A stretch of DNA of 64,000 bases from Ifrita kowaldi. Its lineage: Eukaryota; Chordata; Aves; Passeriformes; Cinclosomatidae. The stretch lies in assembly GCA_013398055.1 (NCBI GenBank), contig VZRS01015035.1, positions 109,551 to 173,550 of the forward strand, given 5' to 3'. The position numbers and the translations under genes were made by a program. The notes below the pieces were generated by a model. That model saw only the letters and a program-made list of their open reading frames with translations, was not told where the DNA came from and searched no databases. Positions 12,101 to 42,216 of this stretch are shown piece by piece (the stretch's first letter is position 1; each line of letters opens with the position of its first letter).

Positions 12101-15100
12101 GCACTCTGCCCTAATGACCGACCCCAGCAGCCCCTACCCCACCTCTGGGCCACCTTTCCCAGAGCTGTCTCAGGAACACACTCCTTCCTCCTGGCTGCCT
12201 TGGCAGCTCTGAGATGTTGCTGGGGCTGCTGTTGCTTTATTCCTCTGTTACTTCGTGATAGATCATGCCAGTATTGCAGATTGGCATACAGAGCAGTGAA
12301 AGGAGAAATGGGAATTTTTACACTGGTCTCACATTCCTGTTATTTTCAGTTGCAAATGGAAAATGGGATGAGTACGGTGATGATGCTGTGTCACTGCCTA
12401 GGACAATGAATCAGTGGTGTCTGCAGCTGCAGTCTCTCGTGTTCCTGAGTGGCTGTGCCCGGTGTCTGTGGCAGGGCTGGGATCATGGGTATTAAACCCC
12501 TTCTGTAATATTTGACTTAACAAATCAGAAGAGCTCTGCCTCTTTGAATACCAGAAATAATGTTTGTCAGACAGTGCTTGTTTCTTAATTTCTTTCATGG
12601 CTTTTGAGAGATGGGTCTTGGTAGGAAGTAGCCACAAAAGTAAAGAACTTCACATCCTGTTCTTTGTTAGAAATAATTTCAATATGGCATCCAAGTGATC
12701 TAGGTGCTTCTGGAAAATTTAGCTGCCTAATTTCAAAGTTCACCTCAAATTAAATCTTGATGTGCCAAAGTAAATACAGTTGGTTTCTGATCCACTTCAT
12801 CGACCCTTTATCGGAAATAAATTTGTAGGTGTTAAATTCTTTTTAATTAGTACATCTTTTTTTTTTTTTTTAATGAGGAATGTCTGTTTTAGTAACTTTT
12901 TTCCCTGCTAATTGGTCTTTAATTTAAAAAAAAAAACAAACTAGGTGAATATGGTTTCATAATCCCTTTTTGCACCTGATGTTGTTTACACTGGTAACTG
13001 ATTTCTGTAATTTGTCCTCAGACACTGCAGTTTGATTATTCCTGAGCAAAAATGGGCTGTAGTTCTAAGATGGCTTCTTAAAGACTCAGAGCTGTGGTTT
13101 TCACTTTTTTATACTGGTGTTGCTTTTGGATTTATTTAAGAATAAGATGGTGTTGTAGGTGGCATTGGTGGAGTGGTATGAGGAAAGGAGGCTTTTTTTG
13201 CAGATTAGCAACCAGTAGGGCAGGGATAGTGCAGGAGTGTGGGAGTAGAAATAGCTCATGGAGATTCACACGTATTCTGGTTTTGCATTCATGTGACCAA
13301 TTGCAGAAACACGTTATCTATGACTTTTGGTTTTGCAAAAAGTGGGGGGTTTTTCCGCTTTTTTAAAGATCCTCCACTCATAATGGTTATTTACCTGCAG
13401 ATTCCCACAGGCTGGTTTCAGGCTGCTTTAGTGAACAGAGGTGGATGTGAAACTGCTTGGGCAAAGCAAAGAGTTGAGTTTTTAATCTGAGGGTAAACTT
13501 TCTTAAACTTTCTTTAGAACTCCATTCATGCATAATGCTGCAGTCAGTCGTGAGTTACACGTCTTTAAATCTCTTGAGGTGAACATATTGGGGCTAGAAG
13601 AACTTGTCAGTTTACATTTAATTTATTCCAGTCTTTAGGATATGTTTCATGGCTGTGGAGAAGTTTGAATACTAAATATGATGAATGTTAGCCTATATTT
13701 TCAATACCAAATTCTGCTGGCCAACTGCATGAGGTTCTCAGCATGTTTAATATCTGGGTAAATGGAGAAAAGCTTGTTTGAAGTGCAGTGTATTTCTGTT
13801 ATTAGTGTTCACAAGTACCAATCTACCTCTTTGCCATCAATCCACAACTCATGAGTAATACTGACCTTGTTTTAAGAAGTCAGAAGTATTCAAGGGTTTT
13901 TGTTTAAAAAATCCACAACAAACTCCTGCATTTTTAGTGTAAGTAATTCATTGTTTTCCCTGTCCAAAGGGCATTCTCTTTTTTTACTTCATCCCAAAGT
14001 TAAAAATAGATAAAGAAATCTGGCCTCCTCTTCAGAAAGGGGCAGGTCCTGATGTAGTTGCTCATGAGCTGATTCTGTGATTAATGGCCACTAAAGCTGG
14101 AAATTATTTTTCCTTGTTAACAATTTGTATTTTCTTGACTTGAAATTTCAATGAATTGTAACTAAAGGATCTTCTCTGTGTCCTGTGGGGTTGTTAGGTT
14201 GGATTTTTTTTCCTTTTTCTCACCCCATTATGGTATTCCCTCACAGGGGTTTTGTGTTTCATCGTTAATTTTTCAGAAACGCGGGACTCAGAGCTGTTAC
14301 TGTTCTACAAGACATCTGCCTCAGGAAAAGAATTGGCAGCTTTTATGCACTCACAAAGGAATTTCAGAAAAATTATTTGTTATTCCCAAACTAGATGCTA
14401 CCAGAGTAACATAATTCCAAAACTTCTTTTCTCATGGGAAAGGCATGAAAGACTAGGCTTAACAATGGGGAAATAAGCTGAGTTTATTTGTGTTTAGAAT
14501 GGATCAAAGCCTCTTCAAGACCTGTTCTGAGCACCTCATTACTGTCTCTCTCCTTTTCATATGTTTATATCCCCAACACTGCCAAAGCTGTGCTGTGCCT
14601 GATAATCCCTGATCTTTTCTAAAATAATGTAGGAGCCAGGAAAGATGCTCGCACACACAGAGAGCATCCTTCCACTCCAGGAAATGCTTCTCCTGCTCCA
14701 TTTATGTGGTCAGAATTATTTATGGAGCAGTTCTGTTACCTTCTTATGCTGAAAATAATACCTGCACTTGAAAATAACTTTGTAGGTGCTGAAAAAGCTG
14801 AGGTGAGAGTGTTCAGGCTCAGACATGAGGGGCAGGGTAAATGAGGGAGTGGATCCTTTGTTGGAAAAGGTCACGTTCATGGAGCTGTCTGTGCCCAGAC
14901 TGATGCATGTTTGGTTTTAATTTGCTTGTTCACTAGGAAAGAGGAACCAGTCCCCAAAGATGTGCAGAAATTTAGTATAGTTGCCCAAGTAATGATATCA
15001 ACCTTAATAAAACCCAAAAATACAGTGTTTTGCAAAAAAGCCTATTCCAGCACCATGAGGCAGGGGTGGCCACCAATGAGTGCATGCAGACTTGGACTCT

Positions 15101-18100
15101 AGTAGAATTCACTTCTCTCAGAACTGCCAGGCAAGGGCTGCCTGCATCCCTGCAGGCTCAGCCTTGCAAGTCCCCAGTCACACCACAGAGCACAATTTGG
15201 AGCCTTTTTATTTTGCTGCTGGTTGTGCAAAAATTCGGGATGTGCAGTATGAAATCACCTTGAGCAAGGAGGTGCCCAGCTAACGTGCTGTGCTGAGGTG
15301 TAGGCACCAGCTTGGGGCAGAGGAGATGCTGATTGGCTCTGGCAGACCTGCTCTGGTCCCAGTTTCTGCACCTGTTCAGGTGCTGGGAGCTCAGAGCAGT
15401 TCTGGGCTTGGTTACTCTGTGCAGGTACCACTCCGAATCACCTCGAGTTCTTGTTGTTATGGCAGCATTAAAAAAACTTCCTTATCAAGAGTGAGGGAAC
15501 CCATTCTGGTAAACACCCTGAAGTGAGTCAGACAAAGGCCTTTCTCCTGCAGGCAGTTCAGGACATGACTCAGGGCACAAGGCTAAACAAACACAGACAA
15601 ATAAAAGGAACAGGGTTTACTTGGACTAGAAAACACTGTTGTTGACGATGAATTGATTTTTTTTTTTTCAACCAGCAGAATTTATTTGTGCAAAATGTTA
15701 GCAACTTGTGTTGTAATGGAAAAATAGTGAAAGGAGGACATAGAAAGAGAAGTGACTGAAGGAGGTACAGATAAAGTCAATGCTCTGGAGAGCAGATGGA
15801 GAGATGGACTCAGGAGTGCAGAGTGTGTGTAGGCAGTGCACGGTGGGGAGGTGAAAACCAGGGCAAATGCGTGACCACAGGCTCGAGATCAGATGTCAGA
15901 TCAGGAGATGAAAGCTGGAAGATGGATCACCAGCTTGGGAAAGATAGCAAGGGCAGTGGGCAGAAGCTGCAAAAGGGTGACAGTGCGTGAAAAGGGAAGA
16001 GGAGCCCATACAGCTGTATGAAAACATCCCCAGTCAAGATAGGGCTGCTGTTGTAGGAGTGCAGAAATACCTTTCCACAGCTGCTTCTGAGAACTACATC
16101 TGCTGTTTTATTACCAGCAGGTAGCAATGTAAATATTTTAATCATAACAAATAGAATCCATGCCAGGCTACACAGTCACTAATCACCATTCCACAATAAG
16201 GTTTACAGACACACAAAACCCCCCCAAAAAAACCACAGACAGCTGAGAACTGGCTAATTACAAAAGTCTGCCCAAACTTCAGTGGTATTCCATGGAGAAA
16301 TAAGTAGAGTTGGTTGGAGAATGAATCTTGTTTTGTAAGCCATCAGCATCCAGCAGCAGTGTAGTGAAAAACTGTGTCACTGTTAGTGCACCAGTATCCA
16401 TCAGCCCAAGCAATTGATGTAGATGTAATCACTGTCTCTAATAGAAATAAAGTCAGGGTAATGGAACATTGTTACAGGATCAATGTCTCCTGTTTTGAAA
16501 ATAAACCCCCTCAGCTTTGCTTTTGCATTTATGTACCAGCAGGCGACCACATCATTCAATTCAATTGACACAGTCCCTCAGAGCCCTGAATGATCTATTG
16601 TGGGAACATCAGGAACAACATATTGGAAAAAAATGGAATGTTCCTGATCAGACTTACAGGCCACGTTATTCAGTGGGTTTTTTTAGCAGTGAAAATGAGA
16701 ATGAATCAGGTGAGACCAGAAACTTAGCATGGTATGGAGATTTTTAACCCTGTTTAACTGTTAATTTCTACAGGTTCTTGATCAAAAAGATTGAACCACA
16801 GGAGTTGTGTTTATTTTCAGTGGTGGTGTTCACAAACAGAAAAGCATTTTTGGACCTTGCCCCTCCCCACCTTAGTCTCAGCAGAAGCCCTTGGTAGGGC
16901 TCATTTTGACTGACTCAAGGACTCTTCTCAATCTGTTATTTTCTTAGAATTTTTTACACAGTTTGATCCAAGCAAGGTTTAATGGGTGTGCTCCCACATT
17001 CATCCATAATTAATTTCTTGCAAAGGCTTTTTAATGCAGCACAGGAGATCAGCAGCCATACAGTTGCATACTTAAAACCAGATGCACGCCAAAAAGGCGT
17101 ATATGGGATTTTAAACAATGTTGCAGAAAAGGCTTTTTCCAGTTTTCACCTTTCTTGGACTTGATTCCAGCAGCTGTTCTGTGTCTACATCCAGGCAGCA
17201 TTAGCAGGCTGCTATTTTAGCACTTAGTAAAGCCAGTGAACAATTTCACAAAGCCTTCTTGAGACAGGGTCTAAAAGTTTGATTGCAGAAGTGTTTATTT
17301 ATTGGAGCTGGGTGTTCCTGAAGGACTGTAACTCTTGCTAAAGGGACATCCTTCTAATGGCCTAAGAATGGAAGCTGCAGAGCTTGTTTGATGTTCCCAC
17401 TGTTCCTGAGATGGCTCCTCCAATAAGACAATTTTCCCTTTTGAGGGACAGATGGTCAGATGTCTCTCCCTGGAGGAATGCCAAGCATTTGTCTGGTGCT
17501 TCCCTCTCCATTACAGAGATATGTTTAGCACACAGGGCCTGGAATTTGGACCTTGCAGGTCATCTCGAAGTAATCCATGCTGGCCAAACCTACACTAGTG
17601 CTCCCTCAGGTGACTGTGCCAGTTCTGGTCATCAGTCAGGACCCATCACTTTCTAATCAGTTCTACAAATGCCACATTTCTAGTTTTGCTGCCATAAGCA
17701 TCTGTCCAGCTTCTGTTTGGGTAGGACAGTCTAACCATGAAGGTCATCCCATCAAGCCACAGATTCTTCCTTTCTAAAATGCCTTTGGTCTGGATTAGAC
17801 AATTGATCAAGGAGGATTTCATAAAGTTTAGCGGTATTTCCTGGTGTGTTCTGCTGATTATTTAAGTATTGAAAGAGGATGGTGGTTTAACTTTTGAACT
17901 ACTGTGTCTACTACTAAGTTTTCATTTAATCCCAGTTTGTCTCCGTCAGGGAGCTTGAGCTCTGTGATTAAAAATCCTTCACTAAACAAGATGTTTGGGC
18001 TTGGGATCTTGTGGGGAGTCAGAGAGGGATGGCTTTCATGAAGTAATCAAAAATGAGGCAGGACTTACTGCTGGAGGTTTTGCTGCATGTGCTGAGCAGC

Positions 18101-18223
18101 TGAGTTTGGCTTTTAAGTTTTAAAGGAACATATTTGCATCTGCAGAAGGATGTACCAGGACTAGCTCTATTTCAACAAGGTTGTAATTGTCATGCAGGAG
18201 AGTTGTGCCTTTAAAGAGATGTC

Positions 18224-18280
18224 AGAATCACAGAATGATTGGCGTTGGAAGGGACCTCTGGAGATCATTTAGTCCATCTG
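18224..18280 (-). mobile_element. CR1 LINE 3'-end fragment (reverse orientation)
   Basis: On the + strand the segment reads GAATCACAGAATGATTGG, then GTTGGAAGGGACCTCTGG and AGATCATTTAGTCC. This is the reverse complement of the typical avian CR1 3' end, so the element points to the minus strand and its 3' terminus is at the low-coordinate side. Only about 57 bases are recognisable and there is no coding sequence. It is independent of the + strand copy at 2013-2080 and differs from it in sequence. Confidence 0.88.
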
Positions 18281-21200
18281 TCTATTTTCATTGTTACCCA
18301 GAGAGTTGCAAAGTCTTTAAGATACCAATAAACAATACCTCTTTGCTATTCTGATATAGGAAATAAGGAGAAAAATCTCCCCCAAGCATCATTTCTTCTG
18401 GTATTGCATTGTAATAATGAAAAGAAAAGAAGGTTTAAGAACCTAAAGTGTTGAATAAAGTGTCAATACCAGAAATATCCCTGTATCTTTAGTCAGCCTA
18501 GGGATTTACAAAATGTGGCTCCCACGAATCACTGCAAGATGCCCTATAGCTGTCCAGGAAGATGTATTTTCAATACTGGAAAGCACAGAATTGTGCAGCT
18601 TTGTAGCCATGGCCCTGGAAATACACTACTGGATATATTGTCACTTGTGTCTGTGCTGTAACATCCGGATTTCCAGCCTCCTGGGTCACACAGCATCTGA
18701 CTTCGGGGAGGAGATTCGTAGTTCAGTAATTAAATACTACTTTGCTCTAGGCAAAATCAACAAATGGACTTCATCTGCAGCATATTTTGTAGCAGTACTG
18801 AGGACTGGGCTTCATTTTTCAGATAAGTAGACAGTAACTTACTTTTAGCCAAGGTTTTGGGTGGTTTTGTGTTTTGTAGTGGGTTTTGTTTGTTTTTTAT
18901 TTTTTTCCTCCTCTTCCCTTTCAGGGTTGTAATTCTTTTTCTTCAGAAGATTTCAGACTGGCTTTGTCATCTTGTATTCTTCATACTCTCAAATTGGCAT
19001 GGAAAGGCAGAGACTGTTGCCATAAATTAGGTCACTAAAGCTGAAGTACAGAATACAAATATTTATCGCCTGAGCTAAGGAAGGCAATTCAGATGAGGAA
19101 AGGGAAAGTTATTTTTTTTTTTAGTGTTCGGAAATTAAACTGTATTCCTGAGGTTAAAAGCAAAGCAGTAGAGTTAAACAAGGAACATAAGAAGCATCTC
19201 TTGGTTTAAATTACTAGAAGGAAAACTAGCAAAGCCTGATCATATGAGAAATCAGTAAGAAGGTTCGTAAGATAGAATTACAGATTATTTTTTATGCAAG
19301 TGCACATCTGACATATTATTAAATCTTAAGAGGGCATTTAAATAATAGCAGTTTAGAGGCACAGGTAAAAATGCAGAAAATGAGAACACTTTATTTTGAG
19401 ATATTACAGAAAAAACTTAGGCATTTAACTTGAAAAAATATTTTTGTTTTAATTCAGAATGTTAGAAAGAATTCCTACCTGCAGATTGTCAGGTGGTAGG
19501 AAAACTTTACTAAGTGTTCAGTTGTGTTGTGCCCAATACAATATTGGCCCCCATCTCTCAAGTGAAAATGTGACAGGGCAAATAGGAGTGTTTAGAGCAA
19601 GTAGTTGGTACACTTAAAGAAAAGTCAGCTTTTTTTTTTCTTTGTAGAGTGTGAGAAAATGTTCATTTTTATTGAAATTGGTGTCTAGTAAATTCTTATG
19701 CAGAAGGATGTGCAACACGAGTCATACACTGCATGCTTAATATAAAGGAACCACTGGTTTATTTTATGAGTTTTCCTTTTTAGAAAGCATTTCTAAAGGC
19801 CTGTGCAGAGCCCTTCCTTGGATGTAAACTTAGTAATTTCATCAGCCATTGTGGGTAGACCCACCATGTCTCGGGGAAGAGCCTTTGGAGAAAGCTTTAG
19901 TAGAACAGCAGCCACCAGGAGCAGTGTTCTGTGGTTCAAATCTCCAGTTCTGCAAGCTACTCCCATGGTGGCTTTAGTATCTGAATGAAGTCCTGCTGAA
20001 ACCTCACATATCCAGGAGTTTGCCTGGTCTGAGTGGCTGGATTGAAACACCACCCTTTCCGCTTTTTATTTTAATCATCATGGCCATTAAAAACAAGAAA
20101 GATTCTTAAGCAACAGTTAATGAAATGGTATCAGTGTCTATGTGCACGTATGTTAGCAAAATATTTGTCTGGGTTTCTTGCAAAAGAGGAAAAAATAAAA
20201 GCTCTAATGGCAATATTTCTGTTGTAGGGGATTTATTGTTTCTGTAGCCAGACTTCTGTTTTCCATGGATAACTGTAGCAGTCTGTTTATGTCTGAACAT
20301 TAAGCATTCTTCAGAGCTACCCAGAGCATTAGCTGCTCCCTTTAACATATCATATTTGGTATCAAACTAATGATTGGTATGTTTTTGGAGAATTACTATT
20401 CACAGCAGCCTGCTAGGTTTTCCTGTTATCCTACCTAATGAGACTGTGTTAGAGCCCACCTACAACTGCAGAAATATCACTTTCTTAGGCTGTTATTTGA
20501 TGATACAATAGCTCTAATTGTAGTGTAACTCCAGTATACATTATCAAATGGTGATTAAGAGATACCCAGTTATAATCTGATGTATAAACTTTCTCTGCCA
20601 GTTCAGGTTTGTCTGAAAAAAACCCACTAAACAACCAAAAAACCTATTAGGCCAGGAGCCATATCGGGTGGCATCTGTTCTCCAGCATTTGGCATGAACC
20701 TGGATGAGGAGTACAAAGCTAGCACAAACATGTGGAGTGGAATAATGATTTGTGAGAAACACAACCAGGTTTTGCACTGTTGGGCACTGATCAGCCTGCG
20801 GATCTGGTGTTGGTGAGAGTGCAATTCGATCTCCTTTTTAACAGATTTTACTTGTAAATTTTACCCCAGGTATGAAGTGTGTGAATGGTCCTCAAGGGAC
20901 AGAGGTGCTGGGGTGAGACCTGCCTTGGGGCAGGCACAGAAACACAGGCACGGTTCTGCCAGGTTGGGAGCAAAGCCAGAGTTGGTGTTGTCCTGGGGAT
21001 AAGAAACCTCGTTTCCTTTCAAAAAAGTAGCTTCTGAATGAATTTTTGTGTGATTCCTGGCATGGAGTGAGTGGGTCAGTTTGTCAAAAGCTCAGGCATG
21101 TGTCTTGTGTGCTCCTGACCTGTTCTGGAGTAAATCTCAAGGCCAGCGTCTCTATAGACAGTTGATTTTTATGGCTGATGTGTGTTATGCCTGATAAATT

Positions 21201-24200
21201 TTGGGACTTCAGGGACTTTCTGTAGCAGCATTAAAAATTACCCAGGATATCTGGATGTTGTGCTGATTCTAACTTAGCAGTGGTGTTACAAACCGCAGGC
21301 CCGACCTCTGGGAGGGCGAATAAAACCTGGGAAGGGGCCTGCTGAAATGGACTTTCTTTCAAGCAGGGAATATCAATCCTGGTGTGGTCTCAGGGACTCC
21401 CACGAGCAATTTGGGCATAATTTGTAAGCTCTCATGCACATCTTTTTTTTACCTGTCATGGGGTATTTTATTTATTTATTTAATCCTGGTTTTACCAGTA
21501 AGGAATCCACTTCACATGTGCTATGCCTGCTCCAGGGTGCAAAACAAAAGTAGAGGCAAGTGGGAGAGATTTCCTTTAAAAGCATAATTGGATCTGAAAC
21601 AGCAGTGTGGGTGCATTGTACTTTGCCATGTAGTTCCACAGAATGTTTTGAGGAAGACCTGGAATGTTTCTAAGGGCAAGAAAAAAAAAAGGGCCTTAAG
21701 GATCTCATTACATTTTCAGAATGGGTTTGGGACAGAAAGCTGCAAATATTTTAAGATATTTTTAATAGGCCCTATGCAAATTTGGCTACAAATCTAAATC
21801 TGCTAGGAATTACATGTTAACTTCTACTTATTTTTGTCTCATTTTTACGTGTCTCTTTGGTGGTTTAATTTCTGCATCTGAAATAAAGAGCAATATTAAT
21901 ATGTATTAAAGTGCTCAAAATAAGTAGTTGATTGCTTGTGGAAATAGTGAATTTGGGGGAAATTAGCCAGCATCAATGAAGTGATTTTTTTAGGGTGTGG
22001 GGTACGTGTGTACATGCATGGGTCCATTGTCACAAACAATTTGAGGGTTGGCAGCATAAGCCTGGCGTTAATTAATGTGCCAAAGGGAAATAATTATTGT
22101 GTCCTTTTCTGCTGTATTTTCTCTTCAGTGTGGCATTTTCTTTGGGTTGGAAGGAAGATGGTTTGCTCGTTCTTGTCACATTTCTTGTGTCACTCAGCTG
22201 TGGGACGCTTGTCCCCAGGCACCGCTGGGATGGAGCAAACACAGAAAAGACATTTCCAGAAAATGTAAATGAGCGCTGAAAACATGCATAAAGCAGAATT
22301 TTGGTAAAACACCGGCACCTTTTGCACCTTTTCCAGTTTCAAGCCCCTCATCAGGCAAACTCCGTATTTGGAGGCATGTCAGTGTTTTTCCCGTGGCCGG
22401 GGTACCACGGGCAGTGTTGCAGTGCCACCTCCCGAGCGCCGGGCAGGACAGCGGCTGGCAGCTCCCCCTTGCCGAAGCTTCTTGTGGAAAACACTCGGAA
22501 CCAGCCTTGAAAAAACGAGGCTCCTTTGATTCGGGCAGGGTGAAGAACACTTTTGACAGACAAGCAAAACATTAGGGGTTTTTTTTTCTTTCAGCTACAT
22601 AACAGGTGAATTGATGTGGCATCTCCACAGTTCTGCTTTGAGGGGGGAGCCCTCTTTGTATTAATAATTCAGGACTTCTCTGTGTGACAAATAGCACTTT
22701 CATCAGATTTCTGCAGTTTGATCTATTGTTTTTGGTGATGCAGCAAGATTTTAAAAATCGGTGACAGACCCATGAAATAAATACTGCCATTTGTGTGTGT
22801 GTATGTAATGTAAAAAAAACCCTTCTTTATGAGTCTCTTTAAAGTTAATTACCTATTCCTCTGAAGGAAAATATTGTTCCTCTTCCTACAGCATTTCTCT
22901 ATAAAAAAACAGTCTTAAAGAAAGATAATTTGCTCCATGTATGGCAACAAAACCTAGCTGAATAAAATTAGCATTTGGTCCTGCACATGGTGGAATTGGT
23001 TGCTAATGCATGACATGGGTAAAAATACCATTCATTTTACATTCTGCTCAGTAAAGAAGTCCTCAAAGTATATATTGGAGTTTGGCAGGGATGTCTTGTC
23101 TTGAGGCAGACATGGCTGGGGGCTCTGGAGGGGTGGGGTTGCTATCAATGTGCCTTCCTTTACCAGCCGTGTTACACTTACTAGAAGTCATTGTCCTGGG
23201 GCAGCTTTTTCCTTTAGACATGAGAAGGATTTAAGTAGAACTGCATTTTTTTTTTTTTCCTTAAGAAACTAAAGCCATCTCGCCCTTTGACAGCACAGCC
23301 TGGCTGTGAGCTGGGTGACCACATGCCTGGGGCAGGTTTGGGGATGTCCATGTGAGGTTTCAGGCAAATAAACTCCTTTTGATATCTGAGTTCATCCTTT
23401 AGCCTCTCCTGTTCTTGAGGGGTGTAACTGGGTCTCGTCTTTAGAGCATGATGGGACTTGTGGGAAGGTCACATCCTGGAGGGCTGTTCCCAAGTTTAGC
23501 TGCTGTGGACTGGTAAAACTCAAAAGTTAGGTGATGAGAAGAACAGTGTGGTCATTTTCTCCTGTTTCCCTGGGAGTTCTTGCTAGGAAAAGATGCCCAG
23601 GGAGAATACACATGGCAGCCTTCTAATGTCAATCATAACCCTGTAGTTGTTAATTTCTATTGCATTCACCTCTTTCCCACCTGGAGCTGCAGTGGCGAAT
23701 GGCCTGACCACGCACGCAGCCTTGTAGCAAGACCTTCTATTTTGAACAATGCAGGAAAACCCATTCTCTAGTACCTTTTTACATCAGATCCCAGGTCAAG
23801 CTTTGTCAAATAAGCAGTAGGAAAGTCACTTGCCTTCTCAGACTCCAGTTCCACAGAAGAGATAATGGTGGTTGTCAGCTGGGTAAAAACCTGGGAAGGT
23901 TGGCTGATGAAAAGTGCTGGACAGATAATAGGAACAGGAGGTGGACGTTATTTCATAGCATGTTCTGGAAGCTGAAGTTTTCACTTGCTTACTTAAAAAG
24001 GTCAGAGTTTTCAAACATTCAGACATCATGAGAATGTTCTCAAAAATGAGACTTCGAGCTAGATAAAATACTGTATTGTCTCTTAATGTTTTAAACACTG
24101 TCGTTGCCTCATACTTTCAAAGTTTATAATCAAAAGTATATATAGTCTAATACATTATTTGTCTTGCTAAATATTTGCCATTACTAAAATCAAGGAAAAA

Positions 24201-24210
24201 TTGTGCATGT

Positions 24211-24214
24211 AAAA

Positions 24215-24248
<34 letters not shown>

Positions 24249-24273
24249 ATATGTATGTATGTATGTATATATC
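24211..24273. repeat. (TA)n / (GTAT)n compound microsatellite
   Basis: A run of alternating TA passes into GTAT tetranucleotide units, then a short TA interruption, then more GTAT units. The tract lies about 0.7 kb upstream of the ATG exon, inside the preceding intron. It is likely length-polymorphic and a possible assembly or polymerase-slippage trouble spot. Confidence 0.95.
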
Positions 24274-24970
24274 TCCCATCAATATTTTTGAAGCACCGAT
24301 TGAAAGCCTAGAGAAATATTACTAAAAATTGACTGTCTCAAGTTGGTCTCTAAAGCCAAGAATTCTTTTTGCAAAGCCAAAATGTATGGCTGAGACGTTT
24401 TCTAATCTTTAGTGGGATTAGCTAGGCTTGTTTGAACAGACACCATGTTGTAGCTCATACTGTACCTTTTCATTAGAGCAGGAGTAACTGAAAATTGGAG
24501 TAGATTAGAACATAAAAGTGAGAACATGCCTGGATGCCAATGTGAAACCAAGTTCTTGGTCTTTTTTAACCAGGCAGAGAGAGACCCATGTTATAAAAAA
24601 TGTGTTCCAGAGCAGTAATGTAGACTGGGTGAAACTTACTTGATTATTTTTTAAAACCTGTGAAACGAGGCCTTTTTAGTACTGATATTAAACTGCAGAG
24701 CTCCCCAGTCCTTACCAGCTTGCATTGTATGAGAATCTGGCCCTTCAATATTTAATTTACTGACCTTTATTTTGTGGTGAGACGAATGATTTTTTAATGA
24801 CTCCAGTAGACTTATTTGCATTATAAAATAAAGCCATTGTCTATGCTGCCAGGGAGTTACTTACTTTATAAATACAGCATTTGTTGGGAAATACCTATTC
24901 GGTACTAAAAATATTTGATTGACCTACTTTTTTTTTTTATTTGCAGGGTTGTGTCCTCTGTTGTGACCTC

Positions 24971-24979
24971 ATGGTTTAA
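24971..24979 (+). promoter_or_regulatory. TBL1XR1: Minimal upstream ORF (Met-Val-stop) in the TBL1XR1 leader
   Basis: ATG GTT TAA lies in the 5' UTR part of the ATG exon, with 12 bases between its stop and the main ATG. Its context (CTCATGG) has G at +4 but C at -3, so it is of moderate strength. So short an uORF so close to the main start could lower translation through leaky scanning or inefficient reinitiation. The presence of the uORF is seen directly; the effect is inferred. Confidence 0.75.
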
Positions 24980-24991
24980 CTGGGAATAAAG

Positions 24992-41884
<16,893 letters not shown>

Positions 41885-42025
41885 CGCTCTTAGTTGGAAG
41901 CCATGGACCGACTATGAATGTGTACATAGCCAAAATGACTGTCCCTGACCCATGTACTGCTATAGTCCCAATCGAACCATGGCCAGTCCACTACAGCCAA
42001 ATGTAAAAGAAATATATACATATAC

Positions 42026-42033
42026 TGTATATA
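42026..42033 (+). promoter_or_regulatory. TBL1XR1: Pumilio-type element (TGTATATA) in the 3' UTR
   Basis: TGTATATA matches the UGUANAUA consensus bound by Pumilio proteins. It sits about 140 bases past the stop codon, immediately before an A-rich tract, so it would be present in every 3' UTR form. A match this short can also be chance in AT-rich DNA. Confidence 0.35.
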
Positions 42034-42073
42034 AAAAAAAAAAGGAGAAAAAAAAAAAGAGGAAAAAAAAAAA
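42033..42073 (+). repeat. TBL1XR1: A-rich tract in the proximal 3' UTR
   Basis: Three A runs are separated by GG/GAGG interruptions. Oligo-dT could prime internally here, giving false 3' ends in cDNA data. Confidence 0.95.
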
Positions 42074-42190
42074 TTACACCCTGAAGAGGATGACAGAGTT
42101 TTGTCACAGCTTGTGAATCCTGTTCACCAAGTGCTGGAATCTGCTGTGCCCCAAAATAACATTTAAAAGTTTTGGATATGAAAACCAGAA

Positions 42191-42216
42191 GAGAGCGAGA
42201 GAGAGAGAGAGAGAGA
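42191..42216 (+). repeat. TBL1XR1: (GA)n microsatellite in the 3' UTR
   Basis: Thirteen dinucleotide positions of GA with a single C interruption near the start. Likely polymorphic. Confidence 0.95.

Larger units (their letters stand above)
8290..24946 (+). other. TBL1XR1: Probable long 5' intron of TBL1XR1, no coding content seen
   Basis: About 16.7 kb lies between the candidate leader exon and the ATG exon. The open frames are short and unlike known proteins. Contents that can be named are a perfect hairpin at 8444-8467, a pyrimidine tract at 9127-9169, poly-T or poly-A runs (about 11313, 11475, 12860, 12926, 15659, 19110, 23246), a CR1 fragment at 18224-18280, a GC-rich patch at about 22390-22470, and the TA/GTAT microsatellite at 24211-24273. 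A moderately GC-rich patch at about 11820-12230 has no recognisable gene. Confidence 0.55.

Noticed and set aside
14064..14090. GATTCTGTGATTAATGG as another CR1 end
   Set aside because: Only the short GATTCTGTGATT word matches; the preceding TTCCAACC block of a CR1 3' end is missing.
22390..22411. CCCGTGG...CCACGGG inverted repeat
   Set aside because: Only 7 bp with an 8-base loop in a GC-rich patch; expected by chance at this window size.
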